Positions 7,942 to 16,823 of a stretch of DNA of 26,413 bases are shown in pieces (the stretch's first letter is position 1; every line of letters begins with the position of its first letter). The position numbers and the translations under genes are program-made. The notes beneath the pieces are model-generated. The model made no database searches and was not told the origin of the DNA. It was given only the letters and a program-made list of their open reading frames with translations. Source of the stretch: JAYEJW01 sp034716535. GTDB lineage: Bacteria; Pseudomonadota; Gammaproteobacteria; Chromatiales; Chromatiaceae. The stretch is taken from positions 1 through 26,413 of the forward strand of contig JAYEJW010000540.1 of NCBI GenBank assembly GCA_034716535.1, read 5' to 3'.

Positions 7942-8164
7942 AGTGGGTGCGCTGGCATAGAGTTTTGATTGATTTTGCCGGTGGGCGTACGCGGTCGGGA
8001 ACCAGGGTTTCCGACCATTGAGCATTTTCGCTAGGTTGGTGCGAACAAGGCAATTCCAAGATAGGCGGGGTCTAGTACCTCGTTCCACCTTGTTTCGGGG
8101 GGCCCCCTCCGGGCAAGGCGAGCCGGCAACGTTGTGACACACTTGCAGTGCCATCCATGGCAAC

Positions 8165-8193
8165 TGGATTCCCGCTTCCATGCGGGAATGACG
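8165..8193. repeat. REP-like palindrome
   Basis: ATTCCCGC (8168-8175) and GCGGGAAT (8182-8189) form an 8-bp stem with a 6-base loop, in the context TGGATTCCCGC...GCGGGAATGACGG. Short elements of this form are scattered between genes in many proteobacteria. No second copy was noticed in this window. Confidence 0.6.
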
Positions 8194-8221
8194 GCTGGAA
8201 TTTCAACGTGACAAAGTAGAA

Positions 8222-9121
8222 TTAGGTACCCTCGATGCGGTCGTAGTACCGACCTCGGTAAAGTAGTCGTGGATGCTCACCGTCCTCGAAACCCGTTCGG
8301 GTGTGAAGCACATTGTTGCTCACCAGGCCCCAGCCGGCCTCCAGCCGCCCCTGGAAGTGCCAGGGGCTCTTCCCGTGGAGGACCTTCTTGAGGAAGGCGA
8401 CAGCCTCCAGGGTGAGCGGATCGTCGCGCCAGACGATGTTGCGCTTGCGGTCCGTGTAGCGCATATGCAGGTGTCCGTCAGGCATCAGGGAGAAGACGGG
8501 GCCGGACTGGTCCGGGCGCAGCTCCTCGCCATCCACCAGGTTGGCGGGGATCGTCATGGCGCGGGGGTGCATCAGCGTTCCGATGTAGTCCGTATTCTCC
8601 TCCCGGAGCAGGATGTAGGCGATTTCCTGGTCCAAGAGCTCGTTCTCGCCGCCCATCTGTGCAGGATGCACACAATGCAAGAGCAATCCGTGGATCTGAT
8701 GATCGGGCGTGTTGTAGTAGCTGTCCGTGTGCCAGGAGATCGGGCGGTTGCTGTAGGGGATATAGCCCCGGTGCAGGGCGTCGGACTGGACCCTCAGCGA
8801 GGTGATGGCGTCCTCGTCCGCGCCCATGTTGTGGTCGAGCCGGATCAGACCGAATTGCCGGCCCAGGGCACGCACGATCTCCTTGTCGGGATCGTCGCCC
8901 GTGTGTCCGCAATAGATCGCCATGTTCGCGCGCCGACACCGGTCGAGAATCGCTTGGTGCTCGGCGGGGGTGAGCCGGCGGGGATCTCGGACCTCGACGA
9001 GAAGGTCGTGGAGCTGTCCGGGGTGTTGCTCGAGCTTCCGGTCACGCCAGCGGGCGTAGGTCTCCGATTGTTCGAGATCGAAGGGGGAGACATCCGGGAC
9101 GGCAGCGGTCGAGTGCCTCAT
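8222..9121 (-). CDS. TauD/TfdA-family Fe(II)/2-oxoglutarate dioxygenase
   Basis: A 299-residue putative non-haem iron oxygenase that would hydroxylate a small molecule using 2-oxoglutarate and O2. The iron-binding HxD motif is WHTDSYYN (His131, Asp133). The distal histidine is likely His273 in SNNVLHTRTGFED, and the 2-oxoglutarate-binding arginine is in the following PRLLYRGRYYDRI (about 285-292). Length suits the family. The start is supported by AGAGGTG a few bases before the ATG. The closest functional analogy is gamma-butyrobetaine dioxygenase, whose N-terminal DUF971-like domain is here in a separate downstream gene (7294-7941). The actual substrate is unknown, and taurine or another amine or acid is equally possible. 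Confidence 0.88.
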   Translation of the reverse strand: MRHSTAAVPDVSPFDLEQSETYARWRDRKLEQHPGQLHDLLVEVRDPRRLTPAEHQAILDRCRRANMAIYCGHTGDDPDKEIVRALGRQFGLIRLDHNMGADEDAITSLRVQSDALHRGYIPYSNRPISWHTDSYYNTPDHQIHGLLLHCVHPAQMGGENELLDQEIAYILLREENTDYIGTLMHPRAMTIPANLVDGEELRPDQSGPVFSLMPDGHLHMRYTDRKRNIVWRDDPLTLEAVAFLKKVLHGKSPWHFQGRLEAGWGLVSNNVLHTRTGFEDGEHPRLLYRGRYYDRIEGT

Positions 9122-9435
9122 CGACGCACCTCTCTACGGCAAAACAACAACGTTAGTCTGGATGCGATCGGCGCGCATTGACCCGGATCAGCGTGATTCG
9201 CGAATGTCTCCGGCCGTGGGCGGGTGGCTCTCCTGGTCGCCGTGCGCCGGGACCGGGCGCGCTATCGATCGCCTCGAATCATCCTAGATGGCGATTTTTT
9301 GCGACTTTTTCTCCCCCCGGACCAAGAAGTCTTTTACAATTTCCGCAAATGGCGAAGTGCTTATTTGCTCTGCGTCCCTGTCCCAAGGGGATGCGAAGCC
9401 GGCAGCGGCCCCTGGTCAGGAAAAGGTATGGCAGG
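9122..9435. other. Divergent intergenic region, dioxygenase/glgB
   Basis: Separates the leftward dioxygenase gene from rightward glgB and should carry both promoters. An A/T-rich patch at 9290-9350 includes TACAAT (9335-9340), a good -10-like hexamer for glgB, but no matching -35 at 16-18 bases was seen. The glgB frame is open through this region; its translation upstream of 9436 is Arg/Pro-rich and unlike GlgB, so it is treated as non-coding. Confidence 0.4.
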
Positions 9436-11664
9436 ATGAACAAACCGAAACTCTCCCCCGATTTGCAGAAGATTGTCGACGCCCGGCACCCTGATCCCTT
9501 CGCGGTGCTCGGCCGGCATGTCAAGAACGGCCGTGTGCTGGTGCGTGTGCTTTTGCCCCATGCGGAGGAGGTGAGTATCGCCGAGGGCGGACACCCGCTT
9601 GTGCGGATCGAAGGCACGGATGTCTTCGAATGGCAGGGCGATGCCGCGGACGTGCCGGATCGCTACCGGCTGATCTGGCGCGACGACGAGCACCGCGAGC
9701 ACATCGCCCACGATCCTTACTGCTATCCGTCCCAGCTCTCGGACTTCGACCTGCACCTGTTCGGCGAGGGCAGGCACTGGCATGCTCATCGGCTGCTGGG
9801 CGCCCGGGTCCATGAGGCCGACGGTGTCGCCGGCGTGCTGTTTTCCGTGTGGGCACCCGGCGCCGAGCGCGTCAGCGTGGTCGGGGACTTCAACCGCTGG
9901 GACGGTCGCAGCCATCCCATGCGCGTCCACGGCAACGGCGTGTGGGAGCTGTTCATCCCGGATCTGGCCCCTGGCGTCATCTACAAGTTCGAGATTCGCG
10001 TCGGCAACGGCGATGTCTTCCTCAAGGCCGACCCCTACGGACGGATGTTCGAGGTGCGCCCCAAGACCGCCTCCATCGTCGAGCCGCCCAGCGCCTTCGA
10101 GTGGACCGACGAGCAGTGGCTGAAAAGCCGAGCCGACCACGATTGGCTGCACGCCCCCATGTCCATCTACGAGGTGCACCTCGGTTCCTGGCAGCGCGGT
10201 CCGGAGGGCGAGATGCTCAACTACCGGGTACTCGGGCGGCGGCTGGTAGATTACGTGAAGGAGATGGGCTTTACTCACATCGAGCTGATGCCGGTTACCG
10301 AGCATCCCTACGACAAGTCCTGGGGTTACCAGACTACAGGCTACTATGCCCCCACCAGCCGCTTTGGCAGCCCGGACGACTTTCGCTGGTTCGTCGACCA
10401 CTGCCACGAGAACGGGATCGGCGTTATCCTCGACTGGGTGCCCGCCCATTTCCCGAAGGACGCCCACGGTCTGGCCCGATTCGACAGCACCGCCCTCTAT
10501 GAGCACGAGGACCCCCGCCTGGGCGAGCACCTGGACTGGTCGACGCTGATCTTCAACTTCGGGCGCTACGAGGTGAAGAACTTCCTCATCTCGAGCGCCC
10601 TGTTCTGGCTCGAGGAGTACCACATCGACGGCCTGCGGGTGGATGCGGTTGCCTCCATGCTCTACCTGGACTACTCGCGCGAGGAAGGCCAGTGGATCCC
10701 GAACAAGTACGGCGGCCGCGAGAACCTGGAGGCAATCGACTTCATGCGGGAGCTCAATGAGACCACCCACGGCCAGGTGCCCGGCGCGCTTATCATGGCT
10801 GAGGAATCCACCTCCTGGCCCCAGGTCACCAAGCCCACTTACCTCGGTGGTCTCGGCTTTGACCTGAAGTGGAACATGGGTTGGATGAACGACACGCTGC
10901 GGTATATCGAAGAAGAGCCGATCCACCGACAGTACCATCAGGGCGAGCTGACCTTCAGCATGCTCTACGCCTTCACCGAGAACTTCCTGCTGCCGTTTTC
11001 CCACGACGAGGTCACGCACGGCAAGCGCTCCATGCTGTACAAGATGCCGGGTGATGAATGGCAGCGCTTTGCCAACCTGCGCCTGATCTACACGTACATG
11101 TTCACCCACCCGGGCAAGAAGCTGCTCTTCATGGGCGCCGAGCTCGGTCAGGGCGATGAGTGGGATAGCACCGAGGTGCTCGACTGGTACGTGCTCGACT
11201 ACCCCTTCCACCAGGGCGTGAAGCGATTGGTGCGAGACCTCAACGCGTTGTATTGTGACCAATCCGCATTGCACAAGCAGGACTTCGACTGGCAGGGTTT
11301 CGAGTGGGTCGACTGCCACGATGCCCAGAATTCGATTCTGGTCTATCTGCGTCAGGCCGGGGACGACTTCGTGGTCGTCGCGCTCAACTTCACTCCGGTG
11401 CCGCGGGAAGGTTACCGCATCGGCGTTCCGGAGGCAGGGCGCTACCGAGAGGTCCTGAACTCCGACGCGGAAGACTATGGCGGTAGCGGCACGGGCAACG
11501 GTGCGCAGACGTTGCAGACCGAGCCGCAACCCTGGATGGACCGGCCCCACTCGTTGGTCGTGACCTTGCCGCCTCTGGCGGGGATCCTGCTGAAGCTGGA
11601 GGCTCCGCCCGCAGCCGACGAGGACGCCGAGCCGACAGGGTCCGACGACACCGGGGATTCCTAG
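9436..11664 (+). CDS. glgB: 1,4-alpha-glucan branching enzyme
   Basis: A 742-residue glycogen branching enzyme. It cuts alpha-1,4 chains and re-joins them as alpha-1,6 branches in cytoplasmic glycogen. The start at 9436 gives an N terminus (DLQKIVDARHPDPFAVLGRH) and length close to those of the E. coli enzyme. N-terminal carbohydrate-binding (CBM48-type) modules include GVLFSVWAPGAERVSVVGDFN near 134-154. The GH13 catalytic barrel carries the nucleophile Asp403 (GLRVDAVASMLY), acid/base Glu456 (IMAEEST) and Asp524 (FSHDEVTHGKRSM). These positions almost coincide with 405, 458 and 526 of E. coli GlgB. A TTSWGYQ-like active-site entry is seen as DKSWGYQTTGYYAPTSR. The last ~20 residues are acidic and extend past the usual end. 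glgA follows 88 bases later, probably in the same transcript. Confidence 0.95.
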   Translation: MNKPKLSPDLQKIVDARHPDPFAVLGRHVKNGRVLVRVLLPHAEEVSIAEGGHPLVRIEGTDVFEWQGDAADVPDRYRLIWRDDEHREHIAHDPYCYPSQLSDFDLHLFGEGRHWHAHRLLGARVHEADGVAGVLFSVWAPGAERVSVVGDFNRWDGRSHPMRVHGNGVWELFIPDLAPGVIYKFEIRVGNGDVFLKADPYGRMFEVRPKTASIVEPPSAFEWTDEQWLKSRADHDWLHAPMSIYEVHLGSWQRGPEGEMLNYRVLGRRLVDYVKEMGFTHIELMPVTEHPYDKSWGYQTTGYYAPTSRFGSPDDFRWFVDHCHENGIGVILDWVPAHFPKDAHGLARFDSTALYEHEDPRLGEHLDWSTLIFNFGRYEVKNFLISSALFWLEEYHIDGLRVDAVASMLYLDYSREEGQWIPNKYGGRENLEAIDFMRELNETTHGQVPGALIMAEESTSWPQVTKPTYLGGLGFDLKWNMGWMNDTLRYIEEEPIHRQYHQGELTFSMLYAFTENFLLPFSHDEVTHGKRSMLYKMPGDEWQRFANLRLIYTYMFTHPGKKLLFMGAELGQGDEWDSTEVLDWYVLDYPFHQGVKRLVRDLNALYCDQSALHKQDFDWQGFEWVDCHDAQNSILVYLRQAGDDFVVVALNFTPVPREGYRIGVPEAGRYREVLNSDAEDYGGSGTGNGAQTLQTEPQPWMDRPHSLVVTLPPLAGILLKLEAPPAADEDAEPTGSDDTGDS

Positions 11665-11752
11665 GCAACCGCAGCACACCGCAGGTTCGGCTTGGAGCGC
11701 GCAGGGCCCCCAGAGGGCCGTAGCTCGGAAGATTTTCTTCGAGGAAACAGCG

Positions 11753-13978
11753 ATGGCGAAAAGACCTTCAGGAAAGAAAAAGACCCCGGTCCGAGGCCGC
11801 AAGGCAGCGTCTCGCCCAAGCCGCGCAGACGCGAAGAAAGCCGAGGCGGAGCCGAAAGACAATGGTCCTGCGTCTGCGAGCGAATCCGATAGGGCGGCGA
11901 AGCCCGCACCGAAGGCGCCTCCGACCAAGAAAGATGCCGCCCGGGCAAGCGCCGAGCCGGAAGCGGACCAGCGCCCGGGCTCCGCCGGTGCATCGCCTGC
12001 GTCGAAGCGAAAGAAGGTCGCGTCCAAGCCGACGGCGGTCGGTCCTGCCGAAGAGTCGGCTGTTTCGAAGGCGGCGGCCGGTGCGAAGAAGCCGTCGAGC
12101 CACACCCCACCGAAGGACTTTCCTGCTTCTGCGACGGCGGCCATCAAGCAGGAGCCAGTCGTCCCGATCAAGGAGGAGGCCGCGTCGGCCGAGGAATCTT
12201 CTCGCGAAGCGGCTACGGTCGAAAAGCCTTCTGCTGAGGCAAAAGCGGCACCCGAAGCGCTCCGTCCTGTTGGCCGGCCTCTAGAAACTCGATTTGCACC
12301 GGGGGAGGCCGCGGCCCGGGCGAGCGAGGGTCCGGGCGATGAGGGCGAAGCCGCAAAGTCCGTGACGTTGCCGTCCGTCTCCGAAACGCCAACGCCGGTG
12401 GTGGCGCCCGCGCCACCGGAATCTGTTCACGTGGAGGAGCCCGTTCCCGACGAGGAACCGGTCCGTTACGAAGAGCCGGCTCCGCAGGTACAGCGTGGTC
12501 ATAGCCTGTTCATTGTCCATATCACGCCGGAGATGGCGCCGGTGGCCAAGGTCGGCGGGCTGGCCGATGTGGTGTTCGGGCTGACGAGGGAGCTGGCGAT
12601 CCGCGGGAATCACGTGGAGATCATCCTGCCCAAGTACGACAATCTCCGCTACGACCAAATCTCCGAGCTGCACGAGGTCTACAACGACCTTTGGGTCCCC
12701 TGGTACGACGGCGCCGTCCACTGCACCGTCTACTTCGGCTTTGTCCACGACCGCAAGTGCTTCTTTATCGAGCCGCACTCCCAGGACAACTTCTTCAACC
12801 GCGGGAGTATCTACGGCTTCAACGACGACGTGCTGCGCTACGCCTTCTTCTCCCGCGCCGCCATGGAGTTCCTGTTGAAGGCCGGCAAACAGCCGGACAT
12901 CATCCACTGCCACGACTGGCAGACCGCCTTGGCGCCGGTGTTTCTGTACGAGATCTATCAGCACCTTGGGATGACCCACTCCCGCGTCTGCCTCACCATC
13001 CATAACTTCAAGCACCAGGGCGTCACCGGCATGGAGGTGCTCCGCGCCACCGGGCTCCATCAGCCGGAGCGCTATTTCGACTACAACCGGCTGCGGGACA
13101 ACAACCACGCACAGGCGTTGAACCTGCTCAAGGGCGGTATCGTCTACTCCAACTTCGTGACCACGGTGTCGCCCCGCTACGCCTTCGAGACCAAGGACCA
13201 GGGCCAGGGGTTCGGCCTGGAGCCGACCCTGCACACCCACCACATGAAGTACGGCGGCGTGGTCAACGGCATCGATTACGACGTCTGGAACCCCGAGATC
13301 GACTGGCACATCCCGGTCCGCTTCGGGGTCGATTCCATCGACGGCAAGTACGACAACAAACGGGCGCTGCGCCACCGTCTGATGTTGGCGGACAACGATA
13401 AGCCCATCGTCGCCTTCATCGGGCGGCTCGACCCGCAGAAGGGCCTGGAGCTGGTGCGTCATGCCATCTTCTATTCCCTCGAGCGCGGCGCCCAGTTCGT
13501 GCTCCTGGGCTCCAGTCCGGATCAAGGCATCAACGCGGACTTCTGGGGTCTGAAGGGGATGCTCAACGACAGCCCCGACTGCCATCTGGAGATCGGTTTC
13601 GACGAGGACCTGGCCCATCTCATCTACGCGGGTGCCGACATGATGCTGGTGCCCAGCCGTTTCGAGCCCTGTGGTCTGACCCAGCTGATCTCGCTCCGCT
13701 ACGGCACCGTTCCCGTCGTCCGTTCCGTCGGCGGTCTGGCGGACACCGTATTCGACAAGGACCACTCGAACCGGCCCCTGCACGAGCGCAACGGGTACGT
13801 GTTCGAGAACTACGACCAGCCCGGTCTGGAATCCGCTCTCGAGAGGGCCATCGCCTGCTACTTCAACCACCCGGACCACTTCCGGGAGCTGATGAAGAAC
13901 GCGATGCACACCGATTATTCCTGGAACATTCCCGGAGAGGATTACCTGAACATCTACGACTACATCCGTTCCAAGTAA
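11753..13978 (+). CDS. glgA: Glycogen synthase with long low-complexity N-terminal extension
   Basis: A 741-residue ADP-glucose-dependent (GT5) glycogen synthase. The catalytic part begins near residue 250 (HSLFIVHITPEMAPVAKVGGLADVV), with the ADP-glucose-binding KxGGL lysine at 266. Other hallmarks are CHDWQTALAP, TIHNFKHQG, VVNGIDYDVWNP, FIGRLDPQKGLEL and PSRFEPCGLTQLISLRYGT. Its size, about 490 residues, matches ordinary GlgA. Residues 1-248 are an unusual Lys/Ala/Pro/Glu-rich, probably disordered extension: basic at first (KKKTPVRGRKAASRPSR), then increasingly acidic with EEP repeats. The start is supported by GAGGA (11741-11745) 7 bases upstream, so the extension is part of the predicted protein. 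It acts with GlgB just upstream. Confidence 0.93.
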   Translation: MAKRPSGKKKTPVRGRKAASRPSRADAKKAEAEPKDNGPASASESDRAAKPAPKAPPTKKDAARASAEPEADQRPGSAGASPASKRKKVASKPTAVGPAEESAVSKAAAGAKKPSSHTPPKDFPASATAAIKQEPVVPIKEEAASAEESSREAATVEKPSAEAKAAPEALRPVGRPLETRFAPGEAAARASEGPGDEGEAAKSVTLPSVSETPTPVVAPAPPESVHVEEPVPDEEPVRYEEPAPQVQRGHSLFIVHITPEMAPVAKVGGLADVVFGLTRELAIRGNHVEIILPKYDNLRYDQISELHEVYNDLWVPWYDGAVHCTVYFGFVHDRKCFFIEPHSQDNFFNRGSIYGFNDDVLRYAFFSRAAMEFLLKAGKQPDIIHCHDWQTALAPVFLYEIYQHLGMTHSRVCLTIHNFKHQGVTGMEVLRATGLHQPERYFDYNRLRDNNHAQALNLLKGGIVYSNFVTTVSPRYAFETKDQGQGFGLEPTLHTHHMKYGGVVNGIDYDVWNPEIDWHIPVRFGVDSIDGKYDNKRALRHRLMLADNDKPIVAFIGRLDPQKGLELVRHAIFYSLERGAQFVLLGSSPDQGINADFWGLKGMLNDSPDCHLEIGFDEDLAHLIYAGADMMLVPSRFEPCGLTQLISLRYGTVPVVRSVGGLADTVFDKDHSNRPLHERNGYVFENYDQPGLESALERAIACYFNHPDHFRELMKNAMHTDYSWNIPGEDYLNIYDYIRSK

Positions 13979-14070
13979 CCGATTTTGCTAGAGAAACCAG
14001 CTGATGTCTTGGATACCGGTCCAGCGTCGTCTTTCCGGGATCGAAGTCTCAGTCGTTCTTCGAGGGCCGC

Positions 14071-14111
14071 AAACAAAGAAAAAGGCCGAAGCCCTGTCAG
14101 GCTTCGGCCTT
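14071..14111 (-). terminator. Rho-independent terminator of the two-haem gene
   Basis: A perfect 12-bp stem (14082-14093 with 14100-14111) with a 6-base loop. Read on the minus strand it is followed by TTTTTCTTTGTTT, so it ends the leftward gene whose stop is 26 bases away. On the plus strand no T-run follows, so it is a poor terminator for glgA. Confidence 0.85.
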
Positions 14112-14136
14112 AGAGACCATCTCCCATGATGTCTCG

Positions 14137-14970
14137 TTAAGGTTTGAAGAACGTCCAGGTCTGGTCGCTGGTGATAATGCTGATGGGGTTCTGCGCCAAG
14201 TCGGCGCCCTTAACCCGCCAGCGAATCGTGGATCCGGAGGGGATGAAGTTCCAGAGGGTGTCGGGCAAGGTCCAGCTGGTTTCCCTGATCAATATCCCCT
14301 GATTGTTGTAGGTCGACCAGAGCGGACCGGAGGGTGCCAGATACAGCTCTACGCTGTACGCATTGTCCACGCCGCCGTCCGGCGTCCAGGAGAAGGTAGG
14401 GGCCGAGCCGGGCGTGGTGCCGTTCGCCGGTGCATTCAGGCTGATGCTGGTCAGGTCGCTGGTCGGTTCGCTTACTTCGAAGACGTTGGTCTCAACCGCG
14501 GCTGATTCACCGTGGACAAGTGAACCATCAAAGGAGCCGAACCAGGAAACGGCCCAAGTGTAGAAGCCGGGATCGGCGGGCGCGGGGGCGGTGAGAAAGA
14601 CGGGAAACTCGAGGTCCGTCGACCCGGATCCGGCATCGCCTTCGCCGTCGGGGCCTGTGCTGCGGGCGATCTCGATGCCTTGATCGTCATACAGGATGGC
14701 GCGAATCCAGCCACTCTCGGTGCCCCCGTTGAAACTCACGATGACGTCCTCCCCCGGGAGGTAACTCGCGAGATCGGTGAATGCCTGGTGATTGACGCCA
14801 CCGTGATGGTGGCAACCGTCGCAGGTTTGCGTGTCGTCTGTGTGGCACGATGCGCAGTCTTCAGCGAAATAAGTGCTTTTTGCGGCGGCCGGCCCGCTGG
14901 ACAACATCACAAGACCCAGCAGAATAATCCCTAACCACCTGTGACTTTTGGTCATTATCTTGATCCTCAT
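14137..14970 (-). CDS. Secreted protein with two CxxCH haem motifs and a beta-rich body
   Basis: A 277-residue exported protein. GGAGG six bases before the ATG at 14970 supports this start over the ATG five codons later. After the signal peptide (to about residue 30, PAAA|KSTYF) two closely spaced c-type haem motifs appear, CASCH and CDGCH, separated by only a few residues, followed by HHHGGVNHQ. This is the layout of small multihaem domains. The rest (about 60-277) is beta-strand-rich. It contains a segment like SWIRAILYDDQG and a C-terminal fibronectin/Ig-like part (SLNAPANGTTPGSAPTFSWTP). The family is not identified. It may carry electrons or act as an outer-envelope redox protein. It is monocistronic with its own terminator. 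Confidence 0.8.
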   Translation of the reverse strand: MRIKIMTKSHRWLGIILLGLVMLSSGPAAAKSTYFAEDCASCHTDDTQTCDGCHHHGGVNHQAFTDLASYLPGEDVIVSFNGGTESGWIRAILYDDQGIEIARSTGPDGEGDAGSGSTDLEFPVFLTAPAPADPGFYTWAVSWFGSFDGSLVHGESAAVETNVFEVSEPTSDLTSISLNAPANGTTPGSAPTFSWTPDGGVDNAYSVELYLAPSGPLWSTYNNQGILIRETSWTLPDTLWNFIPSGSTIRWRVKGADLAQNPISIITSDQTWTFFKP

Positions 14971-15160
14971 CTATTTCCTCCCGGTACGCGGATGACGGGC
15001 GCCCCGGTTTGCTAGGACACCCATAGGCCCATAATTAACCTACAAAGAGGAATATATTCTGGTGGTTCCAGAGATACAAGCTGGAGTCAGAGCGCTGGGG
15101 TGTTGCTCAGCGGAAAGGTGGCTGGAACGCAGATGCGGGCCGGGCCCATCTATCGTTGGG

Positions 15161-16288
15161 TCAAGGGATGGTCGCTGCCAGCTCCGCCGTGATCGAAATC
15201 GCGCGCTCAAGATGGTCAGAGGGCGTATAGAAGTGCGGCGAGAACCGAATCCCGCCGCCACGTTGGGCGCAGACCACCGAGTGCTCCATGAGCTGCCTGT
15301 AGAGCGGTCCCGTGTCGACACCGGGGACCCGGAAGGTAACGATCCCCGCCCGCCGCTCCAACTGTCGCGGGCTCAACAGCTCGAAGCCTTTTTCGTCGAT
15401 CAGCTCGATCAGCCTCCCGGCGCGTTGCGCGATGGTCTGATGGACTCTGCCGATTCCGACGTCCTGTAACAGCGAGAGGCTGGCCTCCAGGGCATGGATG
15501 CCCAGCATGTTCGCGCTGCCGCACTCGAAACGGGTGGCGTCTGAGGCGGGCGCCCACTCCTGGCGGTCGAAGTCGCCGCGGTGCTCCACCATGTGCCAGC
15601 CGTACTGGTAGAGGCGCAGGTGGGGACGGATCTGCGGATTTACGTAGAGCAGGGCGACGCCCTCCGGCCCGAGCATCCACTTGTGTCCGTCCGCGACCAC
15701 GAAATCCGCCTTCACCCGCTTCAGGTCGAAAGGTACGGCCCCGAGGCTCTGAATCCCGTCCACGCTGAACAGGATCCCGCAGTCCCGACAAAAGTCGCCC
15801 AATCGCTCCAGATCCAGCCTCAGGCCCCGGGCATACTGCACCGAGCTCACCGCGATCAAACGGGTGCGATCGTCGCACAGGGCGATCAGGTCCTCCTCGG
15901 GTGCGGTCGAGGAATAAAGATCCAGTGGTCGAAAATCCACGCCTTGGCTTTCTAAGGACTCCCAGACGACACGGTTGGAGGGAAACTCCTGGGCGATGCC
16001 GACGATGTTGTCGCCCACCTCCCAGACGAGCCCGTAGGCGACGATCGACAGACCCTCGGAGGTGTTCTTCGTCAGCGCGACGTCGCCGGGTGTCGCGTTG
16101 ACAAGCTGCGCGAGGCGCTCGCGCAATCGTGCCTCGACCCTTAGCCATTGGGGGTATCCGGAGGCACCCTGAGCCCCATTCTCCCGCGCGAAGCAACAGA
16201 CCGCGTCCAGGGTACGCCTTGGCCAGGGCGAGACCGCCGCATGATTGAGATAGATCCTGTCAGGCGAGAGAGCGAATTCGGGATGCAT
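15161..16288 (-). CDS. Class V aminotransferase / cysteine desulfurase-like PLP enzyme
   Basis: A 375-residue pyridoxal-phosphate enzyme. The PLP lysine is Lys203 in VVADGHKWMLGPEG, preceded by the cofactor-contacting Asp177 (LFSVDGIQSLGA) and His202. The N terminus YLNHAAVSPWPRRTLDAV is typical of the family, and TKNTSEGLSIVA forms the phosphate-binding loop. A GTG at 16363 would add 25 residues outside the conserved fold, so the ATG at 16288 is preferred; neither has a strong ribosome binding site. Class V members include cysteine desulfurases, isopenicillin-N-epimerase-like enzymes and kynureninase, and I cannot choose between them. It is transcribed alone, upstream of the two-haem gene but with a 190-base gap. 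Confidence 0.85.
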   Translation of the reverse strand: MHPEFALSPDRIYLNHAAVSPWPRRTLDAVCCFARENGAQGASGYPQWLRVEARLRERLAQLVNATPGDVALTKNTSEGLSIVAYGLVWEVGDNIVGIAQEFPSNRVVWESLESQGVDFRPLDLYSSTAPEEDLIALCDDRTRLIAVSSVQYARGLRLDLERLGDFCRDCGILFSVDGIQSLGAVPFDLKRVKADFVVADGHKWMLGPEGVALLYVNPQIRPHLRLYQYGWHMVEHRGDFDRQEWAPASDATRFECGSANMLGIHALEASLSLLQDVGIGRVHQTIAQRAGRLIELIDEKGFELLSPRQLERRAGIVTFRVPGVDTGPLYRQLMEHSVVCAQRGGGIRFSPHFYTPSDHLERAISITAELAATIP

Positions 16289-16823
16289 GAGGTTTCCGAA
16301 GCGAATGGTTGGAGGGCAAAAAACGGCGTTGGTTCGTCTGCTCTTGCGCAGAACTGAATTCACCTACTCTACGCATCGTTTTTAAATGATCAGCTTGCGA
16401 ACATATGACAACTTGTGATGGGACAAAGAAAAAACTGTTTTATCAACAGATGGTGTGGATAAGTCTGTGGATAGAGCTCGTGATTCGCTCTAGCGATCCC
16501 GGTTTCGCGACAGTTTCGTTTAGTTGGCCAATTTATAGCCGCGCGATTTTAACGCAGAAAAACAGATAGATACGGCATTTCATCAGTTACTGAAACATGA
16601 CCGCTTGTCAGATCGGCTTGAAAAATAAGAGAAGATCTGCTTTGTGCATAAGCCGGGCCGTTGGCCGCCGCCGAAGAGAATCGTTCCACCGGAAATGCAT
16701 CCCTCAGATTCCTCTGGCGAAAGCGTGGGACCTGTCCCGATCCCGTCCCGGCTCCGCGGCTTGTTACCCCGGCGGCAAGGCGCGTAGTCTATCAGCCGTT
16801 TGGCCCAAGCGTAGGACCCTCGC
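16289..16823. other. 535-base non-coding region between divergent genes
   Basis: No gene is supported. The part from about 16365 to 16660 is clearly richer in A/T than the rest of the window, and DnaA-box-like sites cluster at 16440-16474 (listed separately). It must also hold promoters for the aminotransferase (leftward) and the peroxidase (rightward). The remaining 16660-16823 is ordinary GC-rich sequence with a chance frame. Confidence 0.5.
16440..16474. other. Cluster of DnaA-box-like 9-mers
   Basis: TGTGGATAA at 16454-16462 is the exact complement of the consensus DnaA box TTATCCACA. TGTGGATAG (16466-16474) and TTATCAACA (16440-16448) each differ from it at one base. Three such sites in 35 bases inside an A/T-rich stretch are unusual. 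They could bind DnaA for titration, gene control or origin function, or be chance. Confidence 0.4.

Noticed and set aside
9361..12171. A 936-codon open frame on the minus strand across glgB and the start of glgA
   Set aside because: It mirrors the codon phase of a GC-rich gene with clear catalytic motifs on the plus strand, has no ribosome binding site, and its translation shows no recognisable domain.
12281..13909. A 542-codon minus-strand frame opposite glgA
   Set aside because: Antisense shadow of the strongly conserved GT5 region; its Val/Leu/Asp/His-rich composition is that of complementary codons.
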